DNA from: Microvirga arvi
GTDB lineage: Bacteria > Pseudomonadota > Alphaproteobacteria > Rhizobiales > Beijerinckiaceae
Assembly: GCF_016892765.1 (NCBI RefSeq)
Contig: NZ_JAFEMD010000021.1
Coordinates: forward strand, 1-64,000
Direction of reading: 5' to 3'
DNA: 64,000 nucleotides
Under the pieces are notes generated by a model. The model did not search any database and had not been told where the DNA came from. It worked only from the letters and a program-made list of their open reading frames with translations. Of the stretch, positions 8,546 to 17,632 are shown in pieces (the stretch's first letter is position 1; each line of letters starts with the position of its first letter). The translations under genes were made by a program, and so were the position numbers.

Positions 8546-9403
8546 ATGGTTGCGGACGAAGGCTCCTCCCTACCCTCCAACCCCAAATCAGCTCCCCGCA
8601 AGGAACTGACGACCAGGATCTTCTCCGCCCTCGTCATGGTCGCTGCCGCGCTTCTGACGGCTTATATTGGCGGCTTGCCCTTTGCCCTGTTCTGGCTGGC
8701 AGCCGGCATCGCTACGATGGTCGAATGGACGGACATGACGAGGATTGAGCCCCGACGACCCGTACAGGTCATTCTCGGTCTCGGGCTCACTGCCCTGACA
8801 TTCCTCTTCGTGCTGGACGTTGGATTCGGTCTCTTTCTCGCCGCCAGCCTTGCTGTTCTGGTGGTCGGTGTCGTCACTGTACGTGGCGCTGAAAACAAGC
8901 TCTGGGCGGCCTCCGGATTTATATATGCGTCCCTGATCGTCCTCGTTCCTCCGATCGTGCGTGAACACCCTGACCTTGGGATTCTGGGCCTGCTCTGGAT
9001 GTTCGCAGTGGTATGGGCAACCGACATTGCAGCTTATTTCACGGGCCGGACTTTTGGCGGACCCAAGCTCTATCCGGCTATCAGCCCGAAGAAGACCTGG
9101 TCGGGCTTCATCGGCGGTGTCGTTGCCGCCGCCCTGGGTGGAGTTCTCGTGGCAATGGCCGGCCATCATTATGGTGCTGGCCTGCCTTTCGGCCTGCCAG
9201 GAACCATTGCTCTGTCCATCGTGGCATCCATTGCGAGCCAGATCGGAGATCTCGGGGAATCGGCTCTTAAGCGCCATTGCCAGGTCAAGGATTCAAGCCA
9301 TCTCATCCCAGGCCATGGCGGCGTGATGGATCGGATCGACGGCTTCTGGGCGGTATGCCTCATCGTTGCTGTCGTTCTTCTGACCGTTCATTTGACCGCA
9401 TAG
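8546..9403 (+). CDS. cdsA: Phosphatidate cytidylyltransferase
   Basis: Makes CDP-diacylglycerol from phosphatidic acid and CTP, the branch point of phospholipid synthesis, in the inner membrane. The protein has 285 residues with about 7 hydrophobic segments. The family signature lies near the C-terminus (ALKRHCQVKDSSHLIPGHGG), containing the S-x-x-KR-x4-KD pattern, followed by MDRIDG. The first 20 residues are polar and rich in S and P. Translationally coupled to uppS (2-bp gap) and 6 bp from dxr. Confidence 0.95.
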   Translation: MVADEGSSLPSNPKSAPRKELTTRIFSALVMVAAALLTAYIGGLPFALFWLAAGIATMVEWTDMTRIEPRRPVQVILGLGLTALTFLFVLDVGFGLFLAASLAVLVVGVVTVRGAENKLWAASGFIYASLIVLVPPIVREHPDLGILGLLWMFAVVWATDIAAYFTGRTFGGPKLYPAISPKKTWSGFIGGVVAAALGGVLVAMAGHHYGAGLPFGLPGTIALSIVASIASQIGDLGESALKRHCQVKDSSHLIPGHGGVMDRIDGFWAVCLIVAVVLLTVHLTA

Positions 9404-9409
9404 GCATTG

Positions 9410-10591
9410 ATGACCCGTTCCCTCACGATTCTCGGAGCCACCGGTTCGATTGGTCGCTCGACGGCAGATGTGGTGCTCGCCCATCAGGACGAGTTCCGGG
9501 TGGAGGCCGTCGTGGGTGGCCGCAATGCCCTGGCCTTGGCCGAGGTCGCCCGGCGGCTCGGCGCAAAATTCGCGGCCCTTGCAGAAGAGGGTGAAAATGA
9601 GGCCCTCGCACAGGCGCTCTCCGGGACTGGGATCGAAAGCGGCGCAGGACAGACCGCTGTCTTTGAGGCCGTCGAGCGCGATGCCGATGTCGTCCTTGCC
9701 GCCATCAGCGGGACCGCAGGCTTGGCGCCGACCCATGCCGCGCTCAAACCGGGGAGGCGCATCGCCCTAGCCAACAAGGAAAGCCTCGTCTGCGCTGGCA
9801 ACGCCTTCATGGCCGATGCACGCCGTCTCGGCGTCACGATCATGCCCGTCGATTCCGAGCACAATGCCCTGGACCATGCCCTGGCGGCCGGCCTCAACCG
9901 AGATGTGGAGAAGGCCGTGATTACCGCCTCCGGTGGCCCTTTCCGGACTTGGTCCCGGGAACGGATCGCGAAGGCCAACGCCAGGGAGGCATCGGCCCAT
10001 CCGGTTTGGTCCATGGGATCGAAGATCAACATCGACTCGGCGACCTTGATGAACAAGGGGCTTGAGTTGATCGAGGCCCATCACCTGTTCGGCCTCGAGG
10101 CGGAACGCTTGGACGTGCTTGTTCATCCGGAAGCCGTCGTTCATGGCCTAGTTCAGTGGAAGGACGGGGCTGTGACTGCGGGGCTCGCCTTGCCTGACAT
10201 GAAGGTCCCCATCGCCAATGCCCTTCGCAACGAAGGCCGCCTGAAGATGGATCTGCCGCGTCTCGATCTTGCCTCTATTGGCCGTTTAAGCTTTGATCGG
10301 CCCGATGAAGGACGGTTCCCGTGCCTATCCTTGGCTATAGCAGCGCTCAGGGCTGGAGGAGCGCTGCCTACGATTCTGAATGCCGCCAATGAGATTGCCG
10401 TCGAGGCCTACATGGCGGACATGATAGAATTTTATGATATTTCAGATATTGTTGAGAGCGTCTGCTCAACTTTTTCTGGAAGAAGAATTCCGGCACCGGC
10501 GACCGTTGTGGAAGCACTGGCCATCGATCAGGAAGCCCGGAAAACGGCGCGACGGCTCTTGCCGGGCCATGCTAAAGCAGCGCGGCTGTAA
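9410..10591 (+). CDS. dxr: 1-deoxy-D-xylulose 5-phosphate reductoisomerase
   Basis: Second enzyme of the non-mevalonate isoprenoid route, converting DXP to MEP with NADPH. The 393-residue protein begins with the nucleotide-binding loop ILGATGSIGRST (7-18). Further family motifs are ANKESLVCAG, MPVDSEHNAL (metal-binding Asp and Glu), ASGGPF and MNKGLELIEAHHLF. ATG 9410 is preferred to the adjacent TTG at 9407. IspDF, later in the same pathway, is encoded at 62362-63555. Confidence 0.96.
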   Translation: MTRSLTILGATGSIGRSTADVVLAHQDEFRVEAVVGGRNALALAEVARRLGAKFAALAEEGENEALAQALSGTGIESGAGQTAVFEAVERDADVVLAAISGTAGLAPTHAALKPGRRIALANKESLVCAGNAFMADARRLGVTIMPVDSEHNALDHALAAGLNRDVEKAVITASGGPFRTWSRERIAKANAREASAHPVWSMGSKINIDSATLMNKGLELIEAHHLFGLEAERLDVLVHPEAVVHGLVQWKDGAVTAGLALPDMKVPIANALRNEGRLKMDLPRLDLASIGRLSFDRPDEGRFPCLSLAIAALRAGGALPTILNAANEIAVEAYMADMIEFYDISDIVESVCSTFSGRRIPAPATVVEALAIDQEARKTARRLLPGHAKAARL

Positions 10592-10612
10592 CCGGGCGCG
10601 AAGGGAATTGTG

Positions 10613-11776
10613 ATGGACTTCATATCTACAATTGGCGGTGCAACAGGCTCCCTGTTCCTGACCCTGATATCCTTCCTTGTGGTGCTCACAGTGGTAGTTT
10701 TTATCCACGAGTTCGGCCACTTCTGGGTCGGCCGGCTGTGCGGGGTTGGGGTCACTGCCTTCTCAATCGGCTTCGGACGCGAGCTCGTTGGCTGGACAGA
10801 TAGGAAGGGAACGCGGTGGAAGATTTCCGCGATTCCTCTCGGTGGCTACGTGAAGTTCGTCGGCGATCTCAACGCCGCGAGCGTCCCGGACCAGGATCAG
10901 CTGGATCGAATGCCGGTTGATCAGCGGGCCATCAGCTTCCCGCATCAGAATGTGGCCAAGCGCGCCGCCATCGTTGCGGCAGGGCCGATCGCCAATTTCA
11001 TCCTGGCGATCGCAATCTTTGCCGGCTTCAACTACTTCAACGGGCGCCAGGTGCTGGAACCGCGGATCGAGGCGGTTCAGTCCGGAAGCGCAGCCGAGAA
11101 GGCCGGGTTCCAGCCCAAGGATCTGATCCTGACCGTCGACGGACGGCGCATCGAGACCTTTGCCGACATGCAGCTGATCGTAAGTTCCAGTGCCGGCGAG
11201 CCCCTCACGTTTACGGTCGACCGCAAAGGCGAGATTGTTGCCCTAACGGCAACTCCGAACTTCGTCGAAAGGACCAGCCCCTTCGGCAAGCAGCGCATAG
11301 GACTGCTGGGTGTGGAAGCCTCCCGCGACCCTTCCGCGATCAAGCGCCTGACATATTCTCCCTGGGGAGCGGTCAAGGCGGCCGTGGTCGAGACTTGGAA
11401 CCTCGTCGAGCGGACCCTTAATTTCATCCGACGCCTCGCGATGGGGTGGGAATCGACCGATCAGCTCTCGGGCCCGATAGGTATCGCCAGGGCCTCCGGT
11501 ACGGCGTTCGATGTGGGAGGGGTCTACAGTCTCGTCAGCCTGATCGGCTTCATGTCGGTCTCTATCGGTCTCATTAACCTCTTTCCGATTCCCCTCTTGG
11601 ACGGCGGGCATCTGCTGTTTTATGCCATTGAGGCCGTGCGCGGGCGCCCTTTGAGCGAGAAAGCCCAGGAAATCGGCTTCAGAATCGGCTTTGCCCTCGT
11701 GGCGATGCTCATGCTGTTTGCCACTTGGAATGATCTTGTTCACCTTGGCACCAGTTTTATGAGCCGGGGATCGTGA
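10613..11776 (+). CDS. rseP: RIP metalloprotease RseP (site-2 protease)
   Basis: Intramembrane zinc protease of the S2P/M50 family. The catalytic HEFGH motif is at residues 32-36 inside the first transmembrane helix. A PDZ domain spans roughly 120-200 (AAEKAGFQPKDLILTVDGRR). The second catalytic motif, NLFPIPLLDGG, is at 322-332 and carries the metal-ligand Asp330. The 387-residue length and four-helix plan are typical of single-PDZ forms. AAGGGA at 10601-10606 suits ATG 10613 better than GTG 10610. In E. coli it cleaves the anti-sigma factor RseA; here the substrate is unknown. bamA follows. Confidence 0.95.
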   Translation: MDFISTIGGATGSLFLTLISFLVVLTVVVFIHEFGHFWVGRLCGVGVTAFSIGFGRELVGWTDRKGTRWKISAIPLGGYVKFVGDLNAASVPDQDQLDRMPVDQRAISFPHQNVAKRAAIVAAGPIANFILAIAIFAGFNYFNGRQVLEPRIEAVQSGSAAEKAGFQPKDLILTVDGRRIETFADMQLIVSSSAGEPLTFTVDRKGEIVALTATPNFVERTSPFGKQRIGLLGVEASRDPSAIKRLTYSPWGAVKAAVVETWNLVERTLNFIRRLAMGWESTDQLSGPIGIARASGTAFDVGGVYSLVSLIGFMSVSIGLINLFPIPLLDGGHLLFYAIEAVRGRPLSEKAQEIGFRIGFALVAMLMLFATWNDLVHLGTSFMSRGS

Positions 11777-11943
11777 CAAGGACGCCACGCAGGATAAAAA
11801 TCGCCACTCCGTTGTGGAAGGGCCGTTTGCAATAGCGGCGAAAGTTTGTACAAGCGCTCCACACGGATAAGGTTGGGGACACTCGTCTTCCAACCTGCGG
11901 GGACACCTCCGCTTAGGACAAAAGATAAAGAACGGGCCAGTTG

Positions 11944-14349
11944 ATGATGTCGACGACCACTCCCCGCCGGAAGAAACCGGCTACCACCGCCGTTATCGCA
12001 ATCAGCGCGTTGATGGCCGGAATTACCGCCGCGGAGAGCGCCTTCGCGCAGCAGGTAGCCCCGAGGAATCGCCGCGCATCAGCTGTGCAGGGTCCCATCG
12101 TCAATCGGGTGGTGGTCGAAGGAAACAAGCGGGTCGAGAAGGCGCTCATCGAGGAACAGCTTCAGGCGCGCGCCTGGGCTCCCTACAATCAGGCTGCCGT
12201 GGACGCCGACGTCCAGCGCATCCTTGAGGTCTACCGCCGTTCCGGCCGGGGGCTGGCTCAGGTGACCCCGCGCCTGGTCGATCTGCCCAACGGAACGGTG
12301 GACGTCGTCTACACAATCGTCGAAGGCGACAAGACCGGCGTCAAGGAAATCCGCTTCGTCGGCAACAGCCAGGTTTCGTCCAGCCGCCTGCGCGGCGTCA
12401 TGCAGACGACCGAGACGAATCTCCTGAGCTTCCTCAAGAGCACCGATGTCTATGACCCGGACCGTCTCTCGAACGATCTTGAGCTGATCCGCCGCTATTA
12501 CCTGAAGAACGGCTATGCCGACTTCCGCTTGGTGTCCAGCGACGTCCAGTTCGACGCCAATGGCGGCGGCTACGTCATCACCATCGCCGTCGAGGAGGGT
12601 GAGCAGTACCGGTTCGGCAATGTGAGCGTCGATCCGCGGCTTCCAGGGGTGGACGCCGAGGCAATACGCCGGGGCGTCACGACTTCGGCCGGCTCCGTCT
12701 ACAATGCCGAAGCGGTCGAGAGATCGGTCCAGGCTCTCACGACGAGCGCGGCCCGCCAGGGCAACCCGTTCGCCCTGGTTCGTCCGGTCGGCACCCGCGA
12801 TCCATCGACCCGCACGGTCAATCTGGCTTACGTGGTCGAAGAAGCCCCGCGGATCTACATCGAGCGCATCAACGTGCGCGGCAACAGCCGCACCCGCGAC
12901 TATGTCATCCGTCGCGAATTCGAGCTCGGTGAAGGTGATGCCTACAACCAGGTGCTCGTGGACCGTGCCGAGCGCCGCCTGAATAACCTTGGCTATTTCA
13001 AACGGGTCCGCATCTCGAACGAGCCCGGCTCCTCGGCCGACCGTGTCGTCGTGAACGTGGATGTCGAGGATCAATCCACTGGCTCGTTCGCGATCTCGGG
13101 CGGCTATTCGACGGCGGACGGCTTCATCGGCGAAGTCTCCGTCACCGAGACCAACTTCCTGGGGCGCGGCCAATTTGTGCGCTTGGCAGGCCAGCTCGGC
13201 CAGCGCAGCAACGGCATCGATTTCTCCTTCACCGAGCCGTATTTCCTCGGCTATCGCATGGCGGCGGGTATCGATCTGTTCTCGAAGTTCAGCGACCAGA
13301 CCCGGTACTCCCGCTACGAGAACCGGATGACCGGCGGCACCCTCCGTCTCGGTCTGCCGATCACGGAAGATTTCACGATCACCGCGCGCTACTCGCTCTA
13401 TCAGCAGGAGCTGGAGATCCCGAACGACGTCGAGCAGCCCTACAATGACTGCTCGGTTCCGATCCCTGGCTACACCCGCCTAGCCGGAGGAGGGGTTGCA
13501 AACGGTGCACCAGGCGAGATCCCGTCACGAGCCTTCTGTGAAGGCAATGGCGAAGCTTCGCTGGCTATCAAGCAGTCTCAGGGCGAGACACTGACCTCGC
13601 TCGCGGGTCTCACCTTCAACTATAACACCCTCGACAGCATCCGTGAGCCGCGCAATGGCTTCTATGCGGAAGTGAAAACGGACTTTGCCGGTCTCGGCGG
13701 TGACTCGCACTACTTCCGTGTGACCGGCGATGCCCGTTACTATCGTGAGCTGTTTGAGGATGTCATCGGTATCGCCCGCATCCAGGGTGGCCACATCATG
13801 GGCTTCGAGGGGGGCGACGATGGTGGCCTTAATGGCAATCTTCGCATCGTCGACCAATTCTTCATGGGTCCCTCCCTGGTTCGTGGATTTGCTCCCAACG
13901 GTATTGGCCCGCGTGACATCTCGAGCTTCGACAGCAATGCGAACGCCATCGGCGGCACCACCTATTTCGGCGGCTCGCTTGAGGTTCAGTTCCCGATCCC
14001 GCTCCTGCCGCGTGAGCTGGGCCTGAAGGGCGCCGTCTTTGCCGATGCCGGTACGCTCTACGGCTATGAAGGACCGACTGTCTTCAATACCGGCGGCAGC
14101 ATCCTTGACCCGCTCGATGGAAACTGCAGGCCGGTCGGTGACAGGCCGCAGAACTGCATCGAAGTCCTCGACAGCAGTATAATTCGCTCGTCAGTCGGTG
14201 CCTCGCTCCTCTGGAGCTCGCCGCTCGGTCCGATCCGCTTCGACTATGCCTTCGCTCTCTCTAAGGAAGAAGGCGTGATCAGGGATGGTGTTCGGGTTGG
14301 CGGCGACCGCACTCAGGCGTTCCGCTTCACGGGCGGCACGCGCTTCTAA
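11944..14349 (+). CDS. bamA: Outer membrane protein assembly factor BamA
   Basis: Core of the Bam complex that folds and inserts outer-membrane beta-barrels. The 801-residue protein has a signal peptide with a charged N-terminus (RRKK), a hydrophobic core and a likely cut after SAFA (about residue 35). Five POTRA domains follow to about residue 380 (for example VNRVVVEGNKRVEK and YIERINVRGNSRTRDYVIRR). The 16-strand barrel begins around TGSFAISGGYST and ends in the terminal Phe of GGTRF, the usual outer-membrane beta-signal. ATG 11947 is an equally possible start. It follows rseP by 167 bp, a gap with no recognisable gene. Confidence 0.97.
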   Translation: MMSTTTPRRKKPATTAVIAISALMAGITAAESAFAQQVAPRNRRASAVQGPIVNRVVVEGNKRVEKALIEEQLQARAWAPYNQAAVDADVQRILEVYRRSGRGLAQVTPRLVDLPNGTVDVVYTIVEGDKTGVKEIRFVGNSQVSSSRLRGVMQTTETNLLSFLKSTDVYDPDRLSNDLELIRRYYLKNGYADFRLVSSDVQFDANGGGYVITIAVEEGEQYRFGNVSVDPRLPGVDAEAIRRGVTTSAGSVYNAEAVERSVQALTTSAARQGNPFALVRPVGTRDPSTRTVNLAYVVEEAPRIYIERINVRGNSRTRDYVIRREFELGEGDAYNQVLVDRAERRLNNLGYFKRVRISNEPGSSADRVVVNVDVEDQSTGSFAISGGYSTADGFIGEVSVTETNFLGRGQFVRLAGQLGQRSNGIDFSFTEPYFLGYRMAAGIDLFSKFSDQTRYSRYENRMTGGTLRLGLPITEDFTITARYSLYQQELEIPNDVEQPYNDCSVPIPGYTRLAGGGVANGAPGEIPSRAFCEGNGEASLAIKQSQGETLTSLAGLTFNYNTLDSIREPRNGFYAEVKTDFAGLGGDSHYFRVTGDARYYRELFEDVIGIARIQGGHIMGFEGGDDGGLNGNLRIVDQFFMGPSLVRGFAPNGIGPRDISSFDSNANAIGGTTYFGGSLEVQFPIPLLPRELGLKGAVFADAGTLYGYEGPTVFNTGGSILDPLDGNCRPVGDRPQNCIEVLDSSIIRSSVGASLLWSSPLGPIRFDYAFALSKEEGVIRDGVRVGGDRTQAFRFTGGTRF

Positions 14350-14354
14350 CCGGG

Positions 14355-14386
14355 GAGGGCGCCTGACAGCGCCCTCACTTGTTCTT
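14355..14386 (+). terminator. Hairpin between bamA and lpxD
   Basis: GAGGGCGC (14355-14362) pairs with GCGCCCTC (14369-14376) over a 6-nt loop, followed by ACTTGTTCTT. It overlaps the translation-initiation region of lpxD, so it may act as an attenuator. Confidence 0.5.
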
Positions 14387-14387
14387 C

Positions 14388-15452
14388 ATGGCTGAATCGA
14401 ATTTTTTCCCGCAAAGCCAGACGTTGAACCTGCGTCAGGTGGCGGAGATGGCGAATGCAACGCTCCCCGACGGCACCGACGGGGAGTTTTTGCTTCGAGG
14501 GGTTGCTCCCCTCGAGAACGCCGGTCCGAGCGACCTCGTCTATATGGACAATCCTGCCTATGTCAGCGCATTGACTGCAACGCGGGCAGCAGCCTGTCTT
14601 GTGACACCGCGCTACGCAGCCAAGGTGCCTTCCCATACGGTGGCGCTCGTGACGCCGCAGGCCTACCGCGTCTTCGCTCAGATCCTTGCCGTCCTGTTTC
14701 CATCGGCGATGCGGCCGGAAACCTCCTTTGCCGCGACTGGCATTTCCCCAGGCTCATTCGTGCACCCCTCTGCGAGGCTGGAGCATGGGGTCAGGGTCGA
14801 TCCCGGTGCCGTGATCGGGCCACATGCGGAAATCGGATCGGGATCCTTGATCGGAGCCCATTCGGTCATTGGCCCCAATGTCAGGATCGGGCGGGACTGC
14901 TCCATCGCGGCGAACGTGACCGTTACCCACGCCTATCTCGGCAACCGGGTCATTCTTCATCCCGGTGTGAGGATCGGCCAGGACGGCTTCGGGTTCGCCA
15001 TGGGACCGCAGGGACACCTGAAAGTGCCGCAGGTCGGCCGTGTCATCATCCAGGACGACGTGGAGATCGGGGCCAACACGACTGTGGACCGGGGCGCCAG
15101 CCGCGACACCGTGATCGGAGAAGGCACGAAGATCGACAACCTCGTTCAGATCGCCCACAACGTGGTGATCGGGCGCCATTGCGTAATCGTGGCTCAGGTC
15201 GGCATCGCCGGCTCCACCACAATCGAGGATTATGTGGCCATCGGTGGCCAGGTGGCCGTGAAGGGCCATGTCCGCATTGGGATGGGGGCACAGATTGCAG
15301 CCACCAGCGGCGTCAACGGCGATGTTCCGCCGGGTGCCCGCTGGGGGGGAATTCCGGCGCGCCCCATGCGCGAGTGGTTCCGCGAGATCACAGCTCTGAA
15401 AAAGCTTGCATCCCAGGGCGATTCCGCCAAAGACGACGACGCGTCTTCATAA
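14388..15452 (+). CDS. lpxD: UDP-3-O-(3-hydroxyacyl)glucosamine N-acyltransferase
   Basis: Third enzyme of lipid A synthesis, adding the N-linked hydroxyacyl chain. The 354-residue protein has an N-terminal uridine-binding domain ([12 protein letters not shown] onward) and a left-handed beta-helix of hexapeptide repeats from about residue 125 ([20 protein letters not shown]). The catalytic His lies in the [14 protein letters not shown] region. The start ATG 14388 gives [14 protein letters not shown]; a TTG three codons upstream is less likely. It is followed by fabZ 40 bp downstream in the standard lpxD-fabZ-lpxA-lpxB order. Confidence 0.96.
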   Translation: MAESNFFPQSQTLNLRQVAEMANATLPDGTDGEFLLRGVAPLENAGPSDLVYMDNPAYVSALTATRAAACLVTPRYAAKVPSHTVALVTPQAYRVFAQILAVLFPSAMRPETSFAATGISPGSFVHPSARLEHGVRVDPGAVIGPHAEIGSGSLIGAHSVIGPNVRIGRDCSIAANVTVTHAYLGNRVILHPGVRIGQDGFGFAMGPQGHLKVPQVGRVIIQDDVEIGANTTVDRGASRDTVIGEGTKIDNLVQIAHNVVIGRHCVIVAQVGIAGSTTIEDYVAIGGQVAVKGHVRIGMGAQIAATSGVNGDVPPGARWGGIPARPMREWFREITALKKLASQGDSAKDDDASS

Positions 15453-15492
15453 CGTTCGTTGAAGGCATTCACTACCGTTCGGAGTTCCCATC

Positions 15493-15957
15493 ATGTCCGA
15501 AGCGCCCACCACGCTTCAAACCGCCGATATCATGGAGATCCTGGAGCTGCTGCCCCACCGGTATCCGTTCCTCCTGGTCGACAAGATCATTGAGATCGAT
15601 GGGGACAATTCCTGCATCGGCATCAAGAATGTCACCTTCAATGAGCCACAATTCACGGGCCATTTCCCCTCGCGCCCGATCTTTCCGGGCGTGTTCCTGA
15701 TCGAGGCGATGGCTCAGACGGCGGGGGCCATCTGCGTGAAGGCCAAGATGGCGCAGCAGGCCAAGCCTAAGCAGGTGTTCTTCATGACGATCGACAAGGT
15801 GAAGTTCCGCAAGCCGGTGGAGCCAGGCGACCGAGTGGAGTTTCACATGCGCAAGCTGAACAACCGCCGCAATATGTGGTGGTACAAGGGTGAGGCGAAG
15901 GTGGATGGCATCCTCGTCTGCGAGGCCGAAGTCAGCGCCATGTTGGTGAGCGATTGA
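15493..15957 (+). CDS. fabZ: 3-hydroxyacyl-ACP dehydratase FabZ
   Basis: Dehydrates 3-hydroxyacyl-ACP in fatty-acid elongation and competes with LpxA for the hydroxyacyl-ACP pool. The 154-residue hot-dog-fold protein shows the catalytic [11 protein letters not shown] segment (His) and [20 protein letters not shown], with the catalytic Glu in LIEAMAQ. The length is typical (about 150). Its TGA overlaps the lpxA ATG (TGATG), which indicates translational coupling. Confidence 0.97.
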   Translation: MSEAPTTLQTADIMEILELLPHRYPFLLVDKIIEIDGDNSCIGIKNVTFNEPQFTGHFPSRPIFPGVFLIEAMAQTAGAICVKAKMAQQAKPKQVFFMTIDKVKFRKPVEPGDRVEFHMRKLNNRRNMWWYKGEAKVDGILVCEAEVSAMLVSD

Positions 15958-16766
15958 TGGAAACGATGATTCACCCCTCTGCCATCATCGAAGATGGGGC
16001 AAAGATCGGCGCCGGCGTGAAGATCGGCCCATTCTGCACGGTTGGCCCTGAGGTCGAGCTAGGCGAGGGCTGTCAGCTCATCAGCCATGTGGCTGTCGCC
16101 GGACGCACCACCATCGGCCCTCGGACACGAATTTTTCCATTCGCCTCCATCGGCCATATCCCCCAGGATCTGAAGTACAAGGGCGAGGCCTCGACGCTTG
16201 AAATCGGCGCCGAATGCATGATCCGCGAAGGCGTGACCATGAATCCCGGCACCGAGGGCGGCGGCCTGCGCACCGTGATCGGCGATCGCTGCGCCTTCTT
16301 GGCCAATTCGCACGTGGGCCACGACACCAAGGTCGGCAACGACTGCATCCTCTCCAACAATGTGATGCTGGCAGGCCATGTCACCGTTGGCGATTTCGTA
16401 ATCTTCGGCGGCGGCTCTGCCGTGATCCAGTTTGCTCGGGTCGGCTCTCATGCCTTCGTGGGCGGCATGTCGGGACTGGAGAACGACCTCATCCCCTATG
16501 GCATGGCCATGGGCAACCGGGCGCATCTTGCCGGTCTCAACATCATCGGCCTGCGCCGCCGCGGTTTCACCCGCGAGCAGATCCACGACATCCGGCGCGC
16601 TTATCGCCTGCTGTTTGCGGATGAGGGCACCCTATCCGAGCGGGTCGATGACGTGGCCGGCGAGTTCGACAGCCATCCCTTCGTGCACGAGATCCTCGAC
16701 TTCATCCGTGAAGGCAAGGATCGCGCGATCTGCACGCCGCGGGACCCCGTCAGCACGGCCGGGTGA
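15957..16766 (+). CDS. lpxA: UDP-N-acetylglucosamine O-acyltransferase
   Basis: First enzyme of lipid A synthesis. The 269-residue protein is a left-handed beta-helix (MIHPSAIIEDGAKIGAGVKI) with the active-site His in FLANSHVGHDTKVGND. The helical C-terminal domain includes GLRRRGFTREQIHDIRRAYR. The start ATG 15957 overlaps the fabZ stop; the in-frame TTG one codon earlier is less likely. Length is close to the E. coli 262. The gene leads directly into lpxI with stop and start 2 bp apart. Confidence 0.97.
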   Translation: METMIHPSAIIEDGAKIGAGVKIGPFCTVGPEVELGEGCQLISHVAVAGRTTIGPRTRIFPFASIGHIPQDLKYKGEASTLEIGAECMIREGVTMNPGTEGGGLRTVIGDRCAFLANSHVGHDTKVGNDCILSNNVMLAGHVTVGDFVIFGGGSAVIQFARVGSHAFVGGMSGLENDLIPYGMAMGNRAHLAGLNIIGLRRRGFTREQIHDIRRAYRLLFADEGTLSERVDDVAGEFDSHPFVHEILDFIREGKDRAICTPRDPVSTAG

Positions 16767-16768
16767 CG

Positions 16769-17632
16769 ATGCCAAAGGGCCCCATCGCGATCCTCGCCGG
16801 GGCCGGGCAACTTCCCATCCAGCTCTTGAGCCATCTCGAGCGGACGGGGCAGGAGGTCCGGGTGCTGGCGTTCCGCGGCTTTGCGGAAGCCGAACTGCAG
16901 CGCCGCGCCAACGCCACCGTCGATCTTCTCGACCTCAAGACCATCATGAGCACCCTCGAGGAATGGCGGCCGCAGGCCGTTTCTCTCGTCGGCGCCGTGC
17001 GCCGGCCCGGCTTTTCAGCGCTTCTCAGTGCGTATTCTCTCCTGCGCAACATGCATGAGGTGAAGGATGTCATCGCCCGGGGGGATGATCAGGTGCTGCG
17101 CGGCGCCGTGATGCTCCTCGAGGAGCGAGGGCATCGGGTCGTCGGCGCCCATGAGCTGGCTCCGAACCTCGTCGCAGACCGCGCCCTGACAGGCAACCTG
17201 CAGCCCGGAGCCGATGACCGTGAGGCTATCGCCGTTGGGCTTGAACTCCTCGCATCGCTGTCCGCCTTCGACATCGGGCAGGGAGCTGTCATCGCCCGCA
17301 GGCATGTTCTGGCGATTGAGGGGCCCGAGGGCACGGACAGGATGATGCGGCGGGTGAGATGGCTGCGCCAATCCTGGTTCGGCCTGCGCCGCCGTGAGGA
17401 AGGCGGCGTGCTGATCAAGGCTGCCAAGCGCGGTCAGGATCTGCGGGTCGACATGCCAACCGTTGGTCCCCGTACCGTCATCGAAGCGGCCAAAGCCGGC
17501 CTTTCCGGGATCGCCATTGGAGCAGGCTCAACCTTCTTGCTCGAACAGGAGAATACCTTGCGTACGGCTGACCGCCTCGGCCTTTTCGTCGTCGCTGTCG
17601 ATCTGCCGTGGATGGAGATTCCCATTGGCTGA
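16769..17632 (+). CDS. lpxI: UDP-2,3-diacylglucosamine pyrophosphatase LpxI
   Basis: LpxI (DUF1009) hydrolyses UDP-2,3-diacylglucosamine to lipid X; in alphaproteobacteria it replaces the unrelated LpxH. The 287-residue protein opens IAILAGAGQLPIQLL and contains KAAKRGQDLRVDMPTVGPRT and GLSGIAIGAGSTFLLEQ, both characteristic C-domain motifs. The placement between lpxA and lpxB is exactly that described for the family. ATG 16769 is used; GTG 16763 would overlap the lpxA stop. The stop overlaps the lpxB start region. Confidence 0.94.
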   Translation: MPKGPIAILAGAGQLPIQLLSHLERTGQEVRVLAFRGFAEAELQRRANATVDLLDLKTIMSTLEEWRPQAVSLVGAVRRPGFSALLSAYSLLRNMHEVKDVIARGDDQVLRGAVMLLEERGHRVVGAHELAPNLVADRALTGNLQPGADDREAIAVGLELLASLSAFDIGQGAVIARRHVLAIEGPEGTDRMMRRVRWLRQSWFGLRRREEGGVLIKAAKRGQDLRVDMPTVGPRTVIEAAKAGLSGIAIGAGSTFLLEQENTLRTADRLGLFVVAVDLPWMEIPIG